This document shows positions 8,652-15,936 of a DNA stretch of 64,000 nt, in pieces. Position 1 is the first letter of the stretch, and the number at the start of each line of letters is the position of its first letter. The notes under the pieces were generated by a model that saw only the letters and a program-made list of their open reading frames with translations, searched no databases and was not told the DNA's origin. The stretch is from Dyella flava (GTDB taxonomy: Bacteria > Pseudomonadota > Gammaproteobacteria > Xanthomonadales > Rhodanobacteraceae), in assembly GCF_016904955.1 (NCBI RefSeq), contig NZ_JADIKE010000025.1, forward strand, positions 58,866-122,865, written 5' to 3'. Made by a program: the position numbers and the translations under genes.

Positions 8652-9418
8652 GTGGTCAATACCGAAGAAACGAGCAATTGCGTATACGGGTGTTGCGGGT
8701 CATCAAGAATCTGATCGGTGAGGCCGGTTTCGACCACACGGCCGCCTTGCATCACGATCGTGCGTGCCGCGAGCAGGCGCGCCACGGCCAGGTCGTGCGT
8801 CACCATCACGGCGGCCAGCCCCAGTTCGTTCACCAGCCGGCGCAGCAGATCGAGAATGCGCGCCTGCACGGATACGTCGAGGCCGGCGGTTGGTTCGTCC
8901 ATGAACACCAGGCGCGGTTGGGTCACCAGCGTGCGGGCAATTTGCAGGCGCTGCTGCATGCCGCCGGAAAAGCCGGTCGGGGCGTCGTCGATCCGTTCCG
9001 GATCGATCTCCACCCGCTCCAGCCAGCTGCGCGCGATGCCGCGCAACTGGCTGTAATTGCGCATGCCCAAGGCCATCAGGCGTTCTGCGACATTGGCGCC
9101 GGCGCTCACGTTGAGACGCAACCCGTCGCGTGGGTTCTGCGTGACGAAGCCCCATTCTTCGCGCGCCAACCGGCGGCGGTCGGCTTCGCTGAGTGCATTC
9201 ACGCTGAGCCACTGGCCATCGCGCTGGCGGTAGCTCACGCTGCCGGAGGTCGGCGCAAGCTGCGCGGCGACGGTGTTGAGCAAGGTCGATTTGCCGGAAC
9301 CGGATTCACCCACGATGCAGAGCAATTCCCCCGGATGCAGATCGAAGCTCACATCCTCGCAGCCGATGCGCGTGCCGTAATGACGGCTGAGGTTGCGTAC
9401 TTTCAGCAAAGCGCTCAT
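8648..9418 (-). CDS. phnK: PhnK, C-P lyase ABC-type ATP-binding protein
   Basis: The 256-residue ABC ATPase has a Walker A GESGSGKST (about residues 36-44), the signature SGGMQQRLQIARTLV and a Walker B VFMDEPTAGLDVS. PhnK docks on the PhnJ subunits of the PhnGHIJ core and its ATP hydrolysis is needed for phosphonate breakdown. It overlaps phnJ (ATGA, 9415-9418) and phnL (8648-8651) by 4 nt each. Confidence 0.95.
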   Translation of the reverse strand: MSALLKVRNLSRHYGTRIGCEDVSFDLHPGELLCIVGESGSGKSTLLNTVAAQLAPTSGSVSYRQRDGQWLSVNALSEADRRRLAREEWGFVTQNPRDGLRLNVSAGANVAERLMALGMRNYSQLRGIARSWLERVEIDPERIDDAPTGFSGGMQQRLQIARTLVTQPRLVFMDEPTAGLDVSVQARILDLLRRLVNELGLAAVMVTHDLAVARLLAARTIVMQGGRVVETGLTDQILDDPQHPYTQLLVSSVLTT

Positions 9419-10248
9419 GCCTGCGCCTCCGCCCTGCGCTGTCCGCAGAAATCGGTATCGGAGCAGACAAACATGCGTGTGCCGCGATCGTCGACGATCA
9501 CTTCATCCAGATAGCTCTCGCCGGAGCCGCACAGTTCGCACTGGTGTTCCCACTGCTGGATCTCGAACGGATGATCGTCGAAGGCCAGGCTTTCCACCTC
9601 GGTGTACGGCGGAATCGCGTACAGGCGCTTCTCGCGCCCCGCACCGAACAGCATCAGGGCCGGCGATTGATGGAGCTTGGGGTTATCGAACTTCGGAATC
9701 GGCGAGGGCGAGGTGAGAAACCTGCCGTCAACCCGTACCGGGTAGTCATAACTGGTGGCGATGTGCCCGTACTGGGCGATGTCTTCGTACAACTTCACGT
9801 GCATAAGTCCGTAATCGGCCAAGGCGTGCAAAGTGCGCGTCTCGGCTTCGCGGGGTTCCAGCGTGCGCAGCGGTTCGGGCTCGGGCACCTGGAACACCAG
9901 GATCTGATCTTCGCGCAAGGATGTTTCAGGAATGCGGTGGCGCGTCTGGATAAGCGTGGCGTCGACGGTGCGTTCGGTGGTGGCGACGCCGGCGACGCGG
10001 GCGAAAAAGCGGCGGATATTGACCGCATTGGTGGTGTCGTCGGCGCCCTGGTCGATCACTTTCAGCACGTCGTCCGGCCCGAGCAAGGCCGCCGTGACCT
10101 GGATGCCACCGGTGCCCCAGCCGTAGGGCAAGGGCATCTCGCGGCTGCCGAATGGCACCTGGTAGCCGGGGATCGCCACTGCCTTGAGCAATGAGCGGCG
10201 CAGCATGCGCTTGGTGTCTTCGTCGAGGAAAGCGAAGTTGTAGGTCAT
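9415..10248 (-). CDS. phnJ: PhnJ, carbon-phosphorus lyase (radical SAM)
   Basis: The 277-residue protein is the catalytic C-P lyase subunit. It uses a 4Fe-4S cluster and SAM to cleave ribose 1-alkylphosphonate 5-phosphate into an alkane and ribose 1,2-cyclic phosphate 5-phosphate. Conserved cysteines are at 237, 240, 262 and 268 (CELCGSGES; FVCSDTDFC), equivalent to E. coli 241, 244, 266 and 272 with a constant offset of 4. Gly28 aligns with the glycyl-radical Gly32. It is separated from phnI by a 199-bp gap filled with paired REP palindromes, unlike the tight spacing elsewhere in the operon. Confidence 0.97.
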   Translation of the reverse strand: MTYNFAFLDEDTKRMLRRSLLKAVAIPGYQVPFGSREMPLPYGWGTGGIQVTAALLGPDDVLKVIDQGADDTTNAVNIRRFFARVAGVATTERTVDATLIQTRHRIPETSLREDQILVFQVPEPEPLRTLEPREAETRTLHALADYGLMHVKLYEDIAQYGHIATSYDYPVRVDGRFLTSPSPIPKFDNPKLHQSPALMLFGAGREKRLYAIPPYTEVESLAFDDHPFEIQQWEHQCELCGSGESYLDEVIVDDRGTRMFVCSDTDFCGQRRAEAQA

Positions 10249-10261
10249 GGGAAGTGCTTTG

Positions 10262-10420
10262 CTCCCTCTCCCCTCCGGGGAGAGGGTTGGGGTGAGGGGA
10301 CAACGTGCGAAATAGCTGAGTCTTTGCGGGACATCGGCTCAGAGGGTTCGTCGCTGCGATGGAGTGCTTGGCGAGGTTGGCCCCTCACCCCAACCCTCTC
10401 CCCGAAGGGGAGAGGGAGCA
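10262..10420. repeat. Paired REP-like palindromes between phnI and phnJ
   Basis: Two copies of a GGGGAGAGGG-core element lie in opposite orientation. The first (10262-10300) reads CTCCCTCTCCCC then AGAGGGTTGGGGTGAGGGG. The second (10380-10420) is its inverse. Each has a small internal hairpin, and the pair can form a large cruciform. Related copies occur at 14921-15081, 19300-19505 and 41583-41622. In the operon they could stabilise or shorten the upstream phnGHI message. Confidence 0.85.
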
Positions 10421-10447
10421 GAGCGCGTCGCTGTGTTGACGTCGGCG

Positions 10448-11551
10448 TCATGACTGCTGACCCCCGACAGCGCTCAGGAGCGGTTCGTCGGAGTCAGCGG
10501 CGTGCTGCGCCGCCAGCGTGCGCAACAACGACAACTCCGCCTGAAAATCCACGTAATGCGGCAGCTTCAAATGCTGCACGAAGCCGGAGGCTTCCACGCT
10601 GTCCGAATGCGACAGCACGAATTCCTGATTCTGCGCCGGGGCGTAGTTCGGTTCGGCCAGCTCATCGCAGCGCAGGGCGCGATCCACCAGCGCCATCGAC
10701 ATCGCCTTGCGCTCGCCTTCGCCCATGCACAGACCGTAGCCGCGCGTGAACTGCGGCGGCAGGCCATTGCCGCCATGGAACTGGTTGATCATCTGGCATT
10801 CGGTCAACGTGATGCTGCCGATCTCGATGGCGAAGCCCAGTTCTTCCGGACAGACCACCACATCCACTTCGCCCATGCGGATTTCGCCGGCGAACGGATG
10901 GCTTTCCGCGTAGCCGCGCTGGGTGGAATAGGCCATGCCGAGCAGGAAGCCTTCGTCACCGCGCGCGAGGTTTTGCAAACGTGTGGCGCGATCGGCGGGA
11001 AACATCAGCGGTTCGCGGGTCAGGTCGACCGGTTCTGGATCGCTGCCCGGCTCGATGCGTTCGATCAGCGCTTCGGCATCCAGCAGATCCAGCACGCGCG
11101 GCATCGGAGAAGCCAGCGGCGCATCGGCAAGGACGGCTGCCGCGGGCGGGGTGGCGCCGAAGTCGAGCAGGCGCTGTGTGTAATCGTAAGTCGGGCCCAG
11201 CACCTGCCCGCCCGGGATGTCCTTGAAGGTACCGGATACGCGGCGGCGCACGCGCATCGCGCTGGTATCCAGCGGCAAGGTGTAACCAAAGCGCGGCAGA
11301 GTAGTGCGATAGGCGCGCAGCAGGAAGATCGCTTCCAGCATGTCGCCGGCCGCCTGGCGGATGGCCAGGGAAGCCAGTTCTTCGTCGTATAGCGAACCTT
11401 CCTGCATGACGCGCGCCACACCCAGGCGCAGCTGTTCGCGAATCTGCTTCAGGGTCAGCTCCGGCACGGCGGTATCGCCGCGCCGCGCTTCGGCCAGGTG
11501 TTCCAGCGAACGGGCAATCGCCTGCTCACCGCCTTTGACGGCAACGTACAT
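10448..11551 (-). CDS. phnI: PhnI, C-P lyase core subunit
   Basis: The 367-residue protein matches PhnI from MYVAVKGGEQAIARSLEHLA onward in both sequence and length. PhnI has nucleosidase activity and, with PhnG, PhnH and PhnL, couples ATP ribose to phosphonate. Typical conserved segments include GYTLPLDTSAMRVRRRVSG and CQMINQFHGGNGLPPQFTRG. The start codon at 11551 directly abuts the phnH stop. Confidence 0.96.
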   Translation of the reverse strand: MYVAVKGGEQAIARSLEHLAEARRGDTAVPELTLKQIREQLRLGVARVMQEGSLYDEELASLAIRQAAGDMLEAIFLLRAYRTTLPRFGYTLPLDTSAMRVRRRVSGTFKDIPGGQVLGPTYDYTQRLLDFGATPPAAAVLADAPLASPMPRVLDLLDAEALIERIEPGSDPEPVDLTREPLMFPADRATRLQNLARGDEGFLLGMAYSTQRGYAESHPFAGEIRMGEVDVVVCPEELGFAIEIGSITLTECQMINQFHGGNGLPPQFTRGYGLCMGEGERKAMSMALVDRALRCDELAEPNYAPAQNQEFVLSHSDSVEASGFVQHLKLPHYVDFQAELSLLRTLAAQHAADSDEPLLSAVGGQQS

Positions 11552-12127
11552 TCAACCCTCCAGTAAACGGGTCGTGCGCGGCAGGCCAACCACCTGCTGC
11601 CCGGCCACGAAATACACATCGATGCCTAGCGGCAGTTGCGGCGCCTGGGCAGTGCGTTGTTGCCAGAAATCGCCGGGCAGACCATCGATCGCCAGCGTTT
11701 CGCTAGTGCGGATGCCCGGGCCGGCGAATCGGGTCTGGCCGTCGGCGCGGAATGCGCTGACCTGCATGATCAAACTCGCCGAACGATCCGGATAACGCAG
11801 GTCGCCGCGCGCAAACGCGTCCAGCGGCGGCATCGAAACGGGATCGGTGATCAGCGCGAAATCGGCATCCTGCGGTTTGTCCACCCGCTTCAGGCCGGTG
11901 TGGAATTGCAGATGGCGCACAGCCTCCCCCTCCGGCTGTTGCAGCCAGACGGTGGTGGTGGCGTCACACAAGGTCAGCAGGATGGCCATCGCGGCCGGCG
12001 CAATCGGCGCGGGCGCAGGCGGCAGTACTGGCAACGCGCGCGGCATGGCCGGCCGGGCCATGGCCTGCAGCAATTCGCGGAAGCTGCGCTGGCTGTCGAA
12101 AACCGGATGAGCAAACGCCGCCAGCAT
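11552..12127 (-). CDS. phnH: PhnH, C-P lyase core subunit
   Basis: The 191-residue product begins MLAAFAHPVFDSQRSFRELL and ends in a TRLLEG tail, matching the PhnH family (about 190-195 residues). PhnH is a PLP-fold-like subunit without cofactor, part of the PhnG2H2I2J2 core. A longer in-frame extension to 12541 would run through phnG and is not real. The ATG at 12127 shares one base with the phnG stop (TGATG). Confidence 0.95.
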   Translation of the reverse strand: MLAAFAHPVFDSQRSFRELLQAMARPAMPRALPVLPPAPAPIAPAAMAILLTLCDATTTVWLQQPEGEAVRHLQFHTGLKRVDKPQDADFALITDPVSMPPLDAFARGDLRYPDRSASLIMQVSAFRADGQTRFAGPGIRTSETLAIDGLPGDFWQQRTAQAPQLPLGIDVYFVAGQQVVGLPRTTRLLEG

Positions 12128-12573
12128 CACTCGCCCCGCACCACGGTGAAGAACTCCACCTTGCTCGCCGCCGCCCTGCGGCTGGCCTCGTCGCGGCGGC
12201 GGTCCAGGGCGCGGCGCAGCGGCTCGATCACATGCAGGCGCAGCGGCACCTGCTGTTGGTCGTCTTGCAGCATCGCATCGGCCAGCGCCGCCAGCTCGGC
12301 GTGCCGGGTGTTGCTGCCGCGCACCCAGGCGTGGCCGATATGGTCCCCGGCCTGCACGCTGCAGCGGGTGACGGTGATCTCGCCGAAATTGAATTGCGGA
12401 CCGGTGCCGCCGATCCTCCCGCGCAACATGTACAGGCCGGTCTGCGCCGGGCGCAGCCAGGTCAGGTCGGCCGGCGGGGCGAAGGCATCCATCGCCGCGG
12501 CCAGGTCGGCCGGATCGGACTGCGCCAGCAACGACATCCATTGCGGGCGCGCCAAGTGGGGGGAGGTGTCCAT
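12127..12573 (-). CDS. phnG: PhnG, C-P lyase core subunit
   Basis: PhnG (148 residues, E. coli 150) carries the family hallmarks RGRIGGTGPQFNFGEITVTR and HAELAALADAML. It works with PhnH, PhnI and PhnL in forming ribose-linked phosphonate. ATG 12573 has AGGA 8 nt upstream and gives MDTSPHLARPQWM. A GTG at 12594 would add seven residues but lies inside the operator side of the leader. It is the first gene of the phnGHIJKLM operon. Confidence 0.95.
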   Translation of the reverse strand: MDTSPHLARPQWMSLLAQSDPADLAAAMDAFAPPADLTWLRPAQTGLYMLRGRIGGTGPQFNFGEITVTRCSVQAGDHIGHAWVRGSNTRHAELAALADAMLQDDQQQVPLRLHVIEPLRRALDRRRDEASRRAAASKVEFFTVVRGE

Positions 12574-12597
12574 GGGTGTTCCTAGGCTTGTCACAAA

Positions 12598-12615
12598 TGT
12601 CTAGTTATCTAGACA
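12598..12615. promoter_or_regulatory. Likely PhnF operator
   Basis: A perfect inverted repeat TGTCTAG-TTAT-CTAGACA lies 25 bp upstream of phnG and 93 bp upstream of divergent phnF. GntR/HutC-type PhnF repressors bind inverted repeats of this size and control both their own gene and the phn operon. The position is as expected for a shared operator. Confidence 0.75.
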
Positions 12616-12708
12616 GACCTGGGCGTGAGGGGACGCCCGTTGGGTACGCATTCCAGCAGCCCAGCGTGGTGCTGCCATGACGACGAATAGACAGGTTGAG
12701 GACGTGGT

Positions 12709-13440
12709 ATGAGCGAGATCGAACGAGGACGGGGTGTTGCGCTGTGGAGCCAGATCAGCGGCATCCTGGCTGCCGATATCCTGAAGGGCCGGTTGCGCCA
12801 GGGCGAACAGCTGCCTTCGGCGCAGGAGCTGGCCGAGCGTTTCAACGTGAACCGCCACACCGTGCGCCGCGCGATCGCCGCGCTGGAACAGCGCAACCTG
12901 GTGCGTACCGAACAGGGGCGCGGCACCTTTGTGCAGGAACACACGCTGGACTACCCCATCAGCCGGCGCACGCGCTTTACCCAGAACATGCGCAATCTCA
13001 ATGTCGAAGCCGACATCGAGATACTGGAAGACCATCGCGAAGTGCCGCCGCCGCAGGTCGCGCAGTCGCTGGGCCTGGATCGCCACGAATACACCTACCG
13101 GATCGAGACGATCAGCCGTGCCGACGGCCATATCGTCGACTACAGCACGGCGTATTTCCCCGCCGCGCGCTTTAACGGTTTGCCATCCGTGTACCGGCGC
13201 CTGTTGTCAGTCACCCGCACGCTGAACGAATTCGGCGTGACCGATTACGAACGCAAACACACCCGCGTATCCGCGCGCCTGCCCGACGCCACCACCGCGC
13301 GGCTGATGCAACAGCCGGCGAACCGTCCGGTGCTGTACGTGCAATCGATCAACGCCGACCCGCGCGGTGTGCCGGTACAGTATGGGATCACGCGTTTTTC
13401 TGGCGATTGGGTGCAGTTGGTGCTGATGGCGGAACAGTAG
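12709..13440 (+). CDS. phnF: PhnF, GntR/HutC-family regulator of phosphonate genes
   Basis: The 243-residue protein has a GntR winged helix (LWSQISGILAADI; LPSAQELAERFNVNRHTVRR at about residues 36-56) and a C-terminal UTRA effector domain (DIEILEDHREVPPP to the end). PhnF-type proteins repress C-P lyase genes and respond to phosphonate intermediates or phosphate. It is divergent from phnG with a perfect dyad in between. A GAGG lies about 7 nt before the ATG. Confidence 0.92.
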   Translation: MSEIERGRGVALWSQISGILAADILKGRLRQGEQLPSAQELAERFNVNRHTVRRAIAALEQRNLVRTEQGRGTFVQEHTLDYPISRRTRFTQNMRNLNVEADIEILEDHREVPPPQVAQSLGLDRHEYTYRIETISRADGHIVDYSTAYFPAARFNGLPSVYRRLLSVTRTLNEFGVTDYERKHTRVSARLPDATTARLMQQPANRPVLYVQSINADPRGVPVQYGITRFSGDWVQLVLMAEQ

Positions 13441-13452
13441 AGCGTAGGGACT

Positions 13453-13686
13453 GAGGAGAGAGTGGATGAGGAGTGAGAAGTGAGAGAAAGCCAAAGCGGC
13501 ATCTTGTTGCCACGTATACCCTCTGCCCATTGCTCTTCCTCTCACTTCTCACCCCCAAAGCTAGGAGTGAGTGAATAGGAGTGAGGAGTGAGAGAAAACC
13601 AAAAGCCGCCCTGTCTCCCTGCATACCTTCTGCTCATTGCTCCACCGCTGTTCCTCTTACTTCTCACTCCTCTCCACTCTCTCCTA
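13453..13686. repeat. Tandem purine-rich palindromic repeats
   Basis: Two adjacent long imperfect hairpins occupy most of the phnF-DUF1045 gap. Left arms are GA-rich (GAGGAGTGAGAAGTGAGAG at 13469; GGAGTGAGGAGTGAGAGA at 13578). Right arms are the CT-rich complement (CTCTCACTTCTCAC at 13539; CTTACTTCTCACTCCTCTCC at 13656). A third copy lies at 33388-33484 and a half copy near 32520. They form a dispersed family distinct from the REP elements. Confidence 0.8.
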
Positions 13687-13690
13687 AAAC

Positions 13691-14347
13691 ATGCGTTACG
13701 CGATCTATTTCTGCCCCGCAGCAGGCACTGCGCTGGATATGTTTGGGCGTGAGTGGCTGAGTATCGCCGCCTTGCCGGGGATCGAACCGGCGCGCCTGCA
13801 GGGCTTGCTGGCGGATGTGCGGCGCTATGGCTGGCATGCGACGCTCGGCGCGCCGTTTGCCTTGGCGGATGGGAAACGCTACGAGGATCTATGTCGCGAA
13901 GTGGCCGGGATCGCGGCACGGGTGGCTCCGTTCGAACTGCCGCTCGCGCTGGATCGCCTGGCTGGTTTCCTGGCCTTGCGTCCATCGGGCGACGAAGCGG
14001 CCATCAACGCACTGGCCGGACATTGTGTCCGAGATCTGCATGTGCTGCGTGCGCCCTTGAGTGAGGCCGCGCGCCAGCGGCGCGGCGCTGGTCTGGACGA
14101 TGTCGAGCTCACCCTGCTGCACCGGTTCGGCTATCCCTACGTGCTGGAACGTTACCGATTTCACATAACTTTATCGGCGCGCGCTACGCCCGATGAAGAG
14201 CGGGTTTTGTACGCATGGCTGTCACCTAAGCTGGCGACACTGCCGCCAGCACGGATCGATGCGCTCACCATCTGTCGCGAAAACGAGCCTGGAAAAGATT
14301 TTGAACAGCTCGAACGTATTCCGTTGAGCGGAGGACAAGCGGTATGA
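13691..14347 (+). CDS. DUF1045 phosphonate-metabolism protein (2H phosphoesterase fold)
   Basis: The 218-residue protein belongs to the phosphonate-operon DUF1045 family. It carries the two HxT motifs of 2H phosphoesterases: HATL at residues 49-52 and HITL at 158-161. 2H enzymes open or form cyclic phosphates and 2',5' bonds. Since C-P lyase yields a ribose 1,2-cyclic phosphate and no phnP lies in the window, this protein could do the PhnP job; that is inference. It overlaps phnN by 4 nt (ATGA). No Shine-Dalgarno is visible: the start codon follows 5 bp after a purine/pyrimidine palindrome. Confidence 0.85.
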   Translation: MRYAIYFCPAAGTALDMFGREWLSIAALPGIEPARLQGLLADVRRYGWHATLGAPFALADGKRYEDLCREVAGIAARVAPFELPLALDRLAGFLALRPSGDEAAINALAGHCVRDLHVLRAPLSEAARQRRGAGLDDVELTLLHRFGYPYVLERYRFHITLSARATPDEERVLYAWLSPKLATLPPARIDALTICRENEPGKDFEQLERIPLSGGQAV

Positions 14348-14889
14348 AGGCGGGTCAGTTGTATTACGTGATGGGCCCATCAGGTGCCGGCAAGGACAGT
14401 GTGCTGACCTGGGTACGCGAGCACGGCGTGGCGCATGGCGTGCTGTGTGCGCACCGTTACATCACGCGCCCCGCGCATGCCGGCGGCGAGAATCATGTCG
14501 CGTTGAGCGAAGAGGAATTTCAGTTGCGTGAACGGCGCGGGCTGTTCGCGCTGACCTGGCAGGCGCATGGCCTGCACTACGGCATCGGCAGTGAAGTCGC
14601 GCACTGGCTGGCGCGCGGCGCGGATGTGCTGGTGAACGGTTCGCGCGGTGCCTTCGAGCTGGCTTGCCAGCGCTTTCCCGCGTTGCGGCCGGTGTTGATT
14701 ACCGCCAGTGCGCAAGCCATCGCCGGACGGCTGGCGGCGCGCGGGCGGGAAAGCGAGGCCGACATCGCGGCCAGACTGGCGCGGGTCGATGCCTATCCGG
14801 TGCCGGATGGCAGCATGGTGATCCATAACGACGGTTGCCTCGCCGACGCCGGTTCGAGTCTGTTGCAGGCGATTCGCGCTGCGCATTGA
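14344..14889 (+). CDS. phnN: PhnN, ribose 1,5-bisphosphate phosphokinase
   Basis: The 181-residue guanylate-kinase-like enzyme has a P-loop GPSGAGKDSV at residues 11-20. It converts ribose 1,5-bisphosphate to PRPP, the last step of the C-P lyase route. The HRYITRPAHAGGENHVALS segment is typical of PhnN. It is translationally coupled to the DUF1045 gene, on the strand opposite phnGHIJKLM. GGAGGA lies 10-12 nt upstream of the start. Confidence 0.93.
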   Translation: MKAGQLYYVMGPSGAGKDSVLTWVREHGVAHGVLCAHRYITRPAHAGGENHVALSEEEFQLRERRGLFALTWQAHGLHYGIGSEVAHWLARGADVLVNGSRGAFELACQRFPALRPVLITASAQAIAGRLAARGRESEADIAARLARVDAYPVPDGSMVIHNDGCLADAGSSLLQAIRAAH

Positions 14890-14920
14890 CTGAGTACCCG
14901 GGCTTGCCTCACCCGCTTTG

Positions 14921-15081
14921 CTCCCTCTCCCCGCCGGGGAGAGGGTTGGGGTGAGGGGTCACGGCTTGCCTGAACATTCCTAAACACATGAAGTGCTTTG
15001 CTTCGGTGTTCGTCGCACAATCGTATATTGCGCAAGATTGACCCCTCACCCCAGCCCTCTCCCCGGAGGGGAGAGGGAGCA
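14921..15081. repeat. Paired REP-like palindromes after phnN
   Basis: One copy (14921-14960) and an inverse copy (15041-15081) of the GGGGAGAGGG element flank about 80 bp. This is the same arrangement and orientation as the pair between phnI and phnJ. It fills most of the 298-bp gap between phnN and the DUF899 gene, and no gene is seen there. Confidence 0.85.
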
Positions 15082-15187
15082 AAGCTACTGATTCTCCCTA
15101 CATGTCGAACCGCTTCATCCCTGTTCGTCACCCTATACAGGCACCTGCTTCCCGACCCTCTGCACCGCCACAGCGAGGAGAGCAACG

Positions 15188-15898
15188 ATGAGCACCGTCC
15201 ACCTGGTCCCCGCGGCCGAACTGATCCAGCGCAACCACCACACCCTGCCCAACGAGAGCGCCGCCTATCGCGCCGCCCGCAACGAGCTGCTACGCGAGGA
15301 AATCGAACTGCGACGGCACATCGAACGTGTCGCCGAGCAACGCCGCGCCCTGCCGCCAGGCGGCGAGGTGACCGGCAACTATCGTTTCCAGAGTGAAGAC
15401 GGCCACACCGTCGATTTCGCCGGCCTGTTTGGCGACAAGCAGACCGTGCTCGTCTACAGCTACATGTTCGGGCCGCAACGTGAACGGCCCTGCCCCATGT
15501 GCACGTCGATGCTCAGTGCCTGGGAAGGCGAGGCACGCGATATGCAACAGCGCATGGCGATGGCGATGGTGGCCGGCGCGCCGATGGAGCGCCTGCTGGC
15601 GTTCAAGCGCGAACGCGGCTGGCATCATCTGAAGTTCTATACCGACCTCAATGGCGACTACAGCCGGGACTATCACGGCATCGCGGCCGATGGCAGCGAT
15701 ATTCCGGCTTTCAACGTATTCACCCGCCGCGACGGCATGATCCGCCATTTCTGGAGCTCTGAAATGGCCGATGACATGTCCGATCCCGGCCAGGACCCGC
15801 GCGGCGCGCCGGATCCCATGCCGATGTGGAACGTGTTCGACATGACGCCCGAAGGGCGCGGCGGGAACTGGTACCCCAAGCTCGATTATCCGGACTGA
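15188..15898 (+). CDS. DUF899 thioredoxin-like family protein
   Basis: The 236-residue protein matches DUF899, a thioredoxin-fold family of unknown function. It has an N-terminal helical segment, then a thioredoxin-like core with RPCPMCTSMLSAWEGE at about residues 100-115; the CxxC is where a redox disulfide would sit. The aromatic WHHLKFYTDLNGDYSRDY and GRGGNWYPKLDYPD motifs are family-typical. AGGAG precedes the ATG by 8 nt. It stands alone between REP palindromes and a convergent membrane-protein gene. Confidence 0.85.
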   Translation: MSTVHLVPAAELIQRNHHTLPNESAAYRAARNELLREEIELRRHIERVAEQRRALPPGGEVTGNYRFQSEDGHTVDFAGLFGDKQTVLVYSYMFGPQRERPCPMCTSMLSAWEGEARDMQQRMAMAMVAGAPMERLLAFKRERGWHHLKFYTDLNGDYSRDYHGIAADGSDIPAFNVFTRRDGMIRHFWSSEMADDMSDPGQDPRGAPDPMPMWNVFDMTPEGRGGNWYPKLDYPD

Positions 15899-15936
15899 CA
15901 ACCCCGGCCGGGCATGCAGCGAGCCTGCGTTTCGAC

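Noticed and set aside
13453..13686. CRISPR-like appearance of repeated GAGTGAGGAGTGAGAG units
   Set aside because: The units are not evenly spaced, there are no unique spacers of constant size, and the arms pair as long hairpins; it is a palindromic repeat.
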